Shown here one piece after another: positions 7,401 through 9,853 of a DNA stretch of 9,853 nt. The translations under genes and the position numbers were made by a program. Under the pieces are notes generated by a model that was not told where the DNA came from, did not search any database, and was given only the letters and a program-made list of their open reading frames with translations. Source of the DNA: Bacteroidales bacterium (GTDB taxonomy: Bacteria; Bacteroidota; Bacteroidia; Bacteroidales; UBA7960); contig SLRE01000256.1 in the NCBI GenBank assembly GCA_007131125.1, positions 1 through 9,853 on the forward strand, given 5' to 3'. Each line of letters opens with the position of its first letter. Position 1 is the stretch's first letter.

Positions 7401-7799
7401 CCAGGTGTCTTTATATTTCATGACATCCTTGCGGCAGGCCTGGTTGTATTCTTCTATGGAAATGGATTTGCCGATGTCTTCCTTTGTGATGCCCAGCATT
7501 TTCTCAACTCCGATTTCCACAGGCAGACCGTGGGTATCCCATCCTGCTTTACGGATTACCTGGTAGCCTTTTTGTGTGCGGTAGCGGCAGAAAATATCCT
7601 TGATTGCCCGGGCCATGACATGATGAATCCCCGGCAGGCCATTGGCAGAAGGAGGCCCTTCATAAAAAACCCATGGCGTTTTTCCTTCACGAAATGCAAC
7701 GCTTTTTTCAAAAACCTTGTGCTCTTCCCAAAACCGCCTGGTTTCTTTTCCAATGCGGGAGAGTTCCAGCTTTTTATATTCTTTGTATTTCAATTCCAT
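4431..7799 (-). CDS. ileS: Isoleucyl-tRNA synthetase, eukaryote-like (IleRS2) type
   Basis: This enzyme charges tRNA-Ile with isoleucine and edits valine. I start it at the ATG at 7799 (MELKYKEYKKLELSRIGKE, 1122 residues), where homologues begin; an in-frame ATG at 7835 would add 12 unlikely residues. In this numbering: the class I signature is PPSANGLPGIHHV with GIHH at 57-60; the editing domain spans roughly 190-410, with TTPWTLPSNT at 240-249 and GTGIVHIAPSFGADDF at 351-366; WFDSG is at 592-596; GVDQTRGWF at 625-633; KMSKR at 665-669; then the helical anticodon-binding region. The length, the GVDQTRGWF and WYMITNAQPWDN blocks and the lack of a C-terminal cysteine cluster place it with the eukaryote-like IleRS2, a type intrinsically tolerant of mupirocin. 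It heads the probable ileS-dksA-lspA-radical SAM operon. An A8 run lies a few codons before the stop. Confidence 0.97.
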   Translation of the reverse strand: MELKYKEYKKLELSRIGKETRRFWEEHKVFEKSVAFREGKTPWVFYEGPPSANGLPGIHHVMARAIKDIFCRYRTQKGYQVIRKAGWDTHGLPVEIGVEKMLGITKEDIGKSISIEEYNQACRKDVMKYKDTWDDLTRKMGYWVDLSDPYITFENKYIETVWYLLSKLFEKGLLYKGYSIQPYSPAAGTGLSTHELNQPGCYRNVKDNSMTAQFKVKKDERSAFLFEGDAEEVFLLAWTTTPWTLPSNTGLAVGKNIDYVKVKTFNQYTFEPIEVVIAKELKDNFFNPKDASLALEDYQPGDKKVPFKEVASFKGKQLENIRYEQLLPYVQPESGDPFRVVLGDFVTTEDGTGIVHIAPSFGADDFKVGKEYNLGALTMVDKKGKFVDEMGEFAGRFVKPEYEPEDGPKAERPVDVDIIIKLKKENRAFKAEKYEHSYPHCWRTDKPILYYPLDSWFIRTTAMKDRMIALNNTIQWKPESTGTGRFGNWLENLQDWNLSRSRYWGVPLPIWATADHEEQICIGSAAQLKEEIEKSVQAGFMKENPLKDFDPDDFSEENYRRFDLHRPYVDEVVLVSPTGRKMHREIDLIDVWFDSGAMPYAQFHYPFENKKLFEKNFPADFIAEGVDQTRGWFFTLHAIASMLFDSVAFKTVVSNGLVLDKKGNKMSKRLGNAIDPFTTIEKYGPDATRWYMITNAQPWDNLKFDLEGVAEVQRKFFGTLYNTYAFFALYANIDGFSYKEEEIPYKDRPEIDRWILSELNTLVKKVDECFFDFEPTRAGRLMQDFVDEHLSNWYVRLCRRRFWKGDYTEDKISAYQTLYRCLETLSMLAAPIAPFFSERLFTDLNRVTRRHDVDSVHLTDFPGADEKMIDRGLEERMQLAQKISSMVLALRKKVNIRVRQPLQKIMVPVLNEQFRKQLQDVEQLILSEVNVKELEYLDETTGVLVKKIKPNFKALGPRYGKMMKQIAAAIAAFSQEDIAAMEQEGNASLNIEGQQVEISLDDVEIVSEDIPGWLVANEGNLTVALDVTITDELRNEGIARELINRIQNLRKEKGYEVTDKIEIFVQKHNEITPAIINNNDYICSETLAEKLNYTEQINDNEKTEIALTDEIQTFVLINKKNH

Positions 7800-7874
7800 A
7801 AAACAGCTTGTTTTACCGCTGACCTGATGCCTCAATCAAATTGTATCTCAGGGGAGTCTATCATTTTAAAGGCG

Positions 7875-7882
7875 CAAAATTA
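7875..7882 (-). promoter_or_regulatory. Candidate -7 promoter box for the ileS operon
   Basis: On the minus strand 7882-7875 reads TAATTTTG, a full match to the Bacteroidota -7 box TAnnTTTG. It would start transcription near 7868 and leave a leader of about 70 bases before the ATG at 7799. There is no good TTG at the expected distance upstream; the spacer contains a long T-run. No T-box or other isoleucine-responsive leader structure is apparent. Confidence 0.4.
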
Positions 7883-7941
7883 TAAAAAAAATCGGTAATA
7901 ACTGCTTTCAGGTCTGCTTATCCCCCATGTGAAAAATTGCA

Positions 7942-7968
7942 GGGAGAAAAACAAGCTGAATCTTCAGC
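7942..7968 (-). terminator. Intrinsic terminator after the PQQ dehydrogenase-like gene
   Basis: On the minus strand GCTGA-AGAT-TCAGC (7968-7955) forms a 5-bp stem with a 4-base loop and is followed by TTGTTTTTCTCC. It lies about 60 bases after the stop codon of the dehydrogenase gene and ahead of the ileS promoter candidate. That position supports the dehydrogenase gene being a separate transcription unit. The stem is short, so efficiency is uncertain. Confidence 0.5.
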
Positions 7969-8029
7969 AAAAGGTAAGTTGCCTCTTTTTGTTGAAGGGG
8001 AAAAAACTGCGTGAAAATTTTCCGAAAGC

Positions 8030-9151
8030 CTATTCGGGGATCATCCTGAAAAACAAGCCGGGATTTTCGGTAAGAACATAAAGGTATCCATCGGGGCCAT
8101 GGGCCACATGCCTGAAACGGGCCATCCCTTCCAGAATCCTTTCGGTATGGACTACGGTCGTATCCTGAAAAACAACCCTGTGGATATGCTGATTGGCAAG
8201 GGCCGTAACCAGCATGTTGTTTTCCCACTGCGGGTATTGGTCGGTATAAACGAATGACATTCCGCAGGGAGCAATGGACGGGGTCCAGTGCAGAATGGGG
8301 TCAATTTTTCCTTCCATGGTGGTGTCGGGGGTAATGATGCTTCCATCGTAATTTACACCATGGGTAACCAATGGCCATCCGTAGTTTCCTCCTTTATGGA
8401 TGCGGTTGATCTCATCTCCTCCTTTTGGGCCATGCTCGGTTGCCCATAATTCGCCGGTCTGAGGGTGAAGTTGCATCCCCTGAATGTTGCGATGGCCGTA
8501 GGACCATATCTCCGGCAAGGCATCGGTGGTATCAACAAAGGGGTTGTCGGCAGGCAGGGAGCCATCGTCATAAAGCCGCATAATGGTTCCGTTATGATTG
8601 TGGAGTTCCTGCGCGGTTTCCATATTTCCACGGTCGCCGATGGTAAAGAACATATAATTGTTTTCGTCAAAAACAATACGGGTACCAAAATGTGCCCCGC
8701 CGGTGGAAGCCGGATGCCCCATAAAAAGCTCTTCCACATCGGTAAAAGAATTGCCGTCAAGTTTTCCCCTGGCAACGGCAGTGGTTCCTCCGTTATCACC
8801 CGGTGCGGAATAAGCAAGGTAAATCCAATCGTTTTGGTCATACTCGGGATGAAGAACAACATCCAGCAACCCTCCCTGTCCGTGCGCCCATATTGACGGG
8901 AGTCCTGAAACAGGATCGTCTGTGAGCTGGCCGTTTTCAAAAATCCTTAATCTTCCGGGACGCTCTGCGATCAATATCCTGCCGTCAGGCAAAAAAGCCA
9001 TGCCCCAGGGGTTTTCAAGCCCGGTGGCAAGGGTATCGATGGAAAAGTTTAATTCTTCGGTTACGATGATATCTCCCTGTATGGTATCGTTGTTATCTGA
9101 ACAGGCAAAAAACACAAAAGCAAAAAACAAAAATAAAACGGACAATTTCAT
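8030..9151 (-). CDS. PQQ-dependent aldose sugar dehydrogenase-like lipoprotein
   Basis: The 373-residue product has the glucose/sorbosone dehydrogenase six-bladed beta-propeller fold typified by E. coli YliI (Asd) and soluble quinoprotein glucose dehydrogenase. Those enzymes oxidise aldoses using PQQ and calcium. Visible blocks: a lipoprotein signal peptide with lipobox FFAC and lipidated Cys17; ENPWGMAFLPDGRILIAERP at 46-65; HGQGGLLDVVLHPEY at 90-104; GGAHFGTRIVFD at 151-162 with His154 as the likely catalytic base; SYGHRNIQGM at 217-226 with the conserved Arg221; ELWATEHGPKGGDEIN at 234-249. After the cysteine comes Ser-Asp-Asn-Asn-Asp, partly like the Bacteroidota surface-export signal, so display on the cell surface is possible (inference). 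Substrate is not certain; many family members are not proven sugar dehydrogenases. It is monocistronic by appearance, with its own promoter and terminator candidates. No PQQ synthesis genes are nearby. Confidence 0.9.
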   Translation of the reverse strand: MKLSVLFLFFAFVFFACSDNNDTIQGDIIVTEELNFSIDTLATGLENPWGMAFLPDGRILIAERPGRLRIFENGQLTDDPVSGLPSIWAHGQGGLLDVVLHPEYDQNDWIYLAYSAPGDNGGTTAVARGKLDGNSFTDVEELFMGHPASTGGAHFGTRIVFDENNYMFFTIGDRGNMETAQELHNHNGTIMRLYDDGSLPADNPFVDTTDALPEIWSYGHRNIQGMQLHPQTGELWATEHGPKGGDEINRIHKGGNYGWPLVTHGVNYDGSIITPDTTMEGKIDPILHWTPSIAPCGMSFVYTDQYPQWENNMLVTALANQHIHRVVFQDTTVVHTERILEGMARFRHVAHGPDGYLYVLTENPGLFFRMIPE

Positions 9152-9176
9152 ACAAGCTTGGTTTTGGTTTAGTCTA

Positions 9177-9208
9177 TAAAGTTAAGGATTTATCTGTGCT
9201 TATGCAAA
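9177..9208 (-). promoter_or_regulatory. Candidate promoter of the PQQ dehydrogenase-like gene
   Basis: On the minus strand TTTG (9208-9205) is followed after exactly 20 bases by TAACTTTA (9184-9177), matching the Bacteroidota -33/-7 pair TTTG and TAnnTTTG with one mismatch (final G to A). Transcription would begin near 9170, leaving a leader of ~20 bases without a Shine-Dalgarno sequence. Confidence 0.55.
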
Positions 9209-9242
9209 TCGGGTCAGACACCCTGCAGATTCTCAATGGCCG

Positions 9243-9261
9243 GAAACCCTTTCCTGGTTTC
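9243..9261 (+). promoter_or_regulatory. Small inverted repeat abutting the SDR promoter, possible operator
   Basis: GAAACC (9243-9248), a 7-base gap and GGTTTC (9256-9261) form a perfect 6-bp inverted repeat that ends directly before the -33 element of the SDR promoter candidate. The placement suits a regulator site between the divergent promoters. A repeat this short can occur by chance in a 180-base region. Confidence 0.2.
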
Positions 9262-9292
9262 TTGTTTTTTTTGGTCAGCTTGTTTACATTTG
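9262..9292 (+). promoter_or_regulatory. Candidate promoter of the SDR gene
   Basis: TTG (9262-9264) and TACATTTG (9285-9292) are separated by 20 bases and fit the Bacteroidota promoter pair TTTG / TAnnTTTG, the -7 box completely. The start site would be near 9299, giving a ~35-base, very A-rich leader (AATAATAAAAAAAACAAACAC) before the ATG at 9334. It has the same 20-base spacing as the divergent promoter on the other strand. Confidence 0.6.
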
Positions 9293-9333
9293 AATAAGAC
9301 CCTAAATAACCCAATAATAAAAAAAACAAACAC

Positions 9334-9853
9334 ATGAAAACCGCTGTAGTAACCGGAGGAGCCCAGGGAATCGGGAAGGCCATATGCCTGAAGCTTATCA
9401 GTGAAGGAGTTTATACCTTTATTTTTGACCACGACCGGGAGGCTTTATCTGAACTTTTTGAAGAAGCCGGGGATTCCGGCCTTTGCAAAACCGTAATTTG
9501 TGATGTGGGAAAGGAAGAAAGCCTGATTGCTGCCCTGGAATCTGTTTTGAAAAGCAAAAGCTCAATCAGTTACCTGGTAAATAATGCAGCCATATCGGAT
9601 TTTAAACCTTTGGAAAAGCTTACCCTTGAAGAATGGAACAGGGTGTTGGCCGTTAACCTGAGCTCGGTGTTCCTCGCCTCCAGGCGTCTGTCGCCTGCAT
9701 TGAAAGCATCCCGGGGAGCCATCGTAAACCTCTGCAGCACCAGGGCTTTTATGTCGGAGCCCAACACCGAAGCCTATTCGGCCTCCAAAGGGGGTGTTTT
9801 TGCCCTGACCCATGCCCTGGCCATGAGCCTGCAGCCGCATGTGCGGGTCAACT
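9334..9853 (+). CDS. Short-chain dehydrogenase/reductase (SDR), N-terminal part
   Basis: A classical SDR oxidoreductase with the first 173 residues present; the frame is open to the window end. The Rossmann cofactor loop TGGAQGIG is at 7-14, the acidic FDHD at 31-34 follows the second strand and suggests NAD(H) preference, CDV with Asp57 contacts adenine, NNAA is at 83-86, Asn108 lies in AVNLSS, and the catalytic triad is Ser135-Tyr148-Lys152 in the normal 13/4 spacing (LCST...YSASK). The missing C-terminal ~70-90 residues would hold the substrate loop, so the substrate cannot be inferred. The start is the first ATG after a good promoter candidate and gives the standard MKTAVVTGGAQGIG beginning. 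It is divergent from the PQQ dehydrogenase-like gene; a shared role in sugar or polyol oxidation is possible but unproven. Confidence 0.93.
   Translation, partial: MKTAVVTGGAQGIGKAICLKLISEGVYTFIFDHDREALSELFEEAGDSGLCKTVICDVGKEESLIAALESVLKSKSSISYLVNNAAISDFKPLEKLTLEEWNRVLAVNLSSVFLASRRLSPALKASRGAIVNLCSTRAFMSEPNTEAYSASKGGVFALTHALAMSLQPHVRVN

Noticed and set aside
7800..7835. Start of ileS at 7835
   Set aside because: It adds 12 residues unlike homologues; MELKYKEYKKLEL at 7799 fits the family start.
6480..7898. Long open frame of 472 codons on the plus strand opposite ileS
   Set aside because: It lies wholly antisense to the conserved N-terminal half of ileS, has no recognisable domain, and open antisense frames are common opposite GC-biased genes.
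7800..8029. T-box or other riboswitch in the ileS leader
   Set aside because: No specifier stem, T-box sequence (TGGNACC) or stable leader structure is visible, and T-boxes are not expected in this phylum.

Overview
This window looks like a chromosomal segment from a member of the Bacteroidota, probably a marine or anaerobic Bacteroidales/Marinilabiliales-type organism. That inference rests on several signs. Start codons sit behind A/T-rich leaders without clear Shine-Dalgarno sequences. Promoter boxes resemble the Bacteroidota TTTG / TAnnTTTG type. The isoleucyl-tRNA synthetase is the long, eukaryote-like form. The order ileS-dksA-lspA is of a type I associate with this phylum, and there is a lipoprotein signal of the form Cys-Ser-Asp. 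I see no mobile element, CRISPR array, tRNA or rRNA.

Layout, left to right. Positions 1-608 (+) hold the C-terminal end of an AcrB-type RND efflux pump, followed by a strong two-part hairpin (617-670) that probably acts as a terminator. Next comes a small PII-like protein (842-1135, +), of a family I associate with RND efflux genes. Its stop codon overlaps that of the convergent pterin-4a-carbinolamine dehydratase gene (1132-1362, -).

From there to 7799 everything is on the minus strand. Read in transcription order it is ileS (7799-4431), a TraR/DksA-type RNA-polymerase regulator (4412-4023), lspA (4005-3337), a radical SAM enzyme of unknown substrate (3333-2554), a lipoate-protein ligase (2446-1466) and the carbinolamine dehydratase. 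The first four are spaced by 18, 17 and 3 bases and look like one operon joining translation, stringent-type control and lipoprotein maturation. The last two follow gaps of about 100 bases and may have their own promoters.

Upstream lies an independent lipoprotein gene for a PQQ-dependent aldose dehydrogenase-like protein (8030-9151, -) with its own likely terminator. A 182-base divergent promoter region separates it from a short-chain dehydrogenase/reductase (9334 to the window end, +), which is cut off by the window.

Most of this is housekeeping. The points I find most worth following are the altered class I signature motif of the IleRS (GIHH instead of HxGH, linked in related enzymes to extreme mupirocin resistance), the PII-like protein beside the efflux pump, and the uncharacterised radical SAM enzyme between lspA and lplA. 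I did not find a convincing wholly new system.
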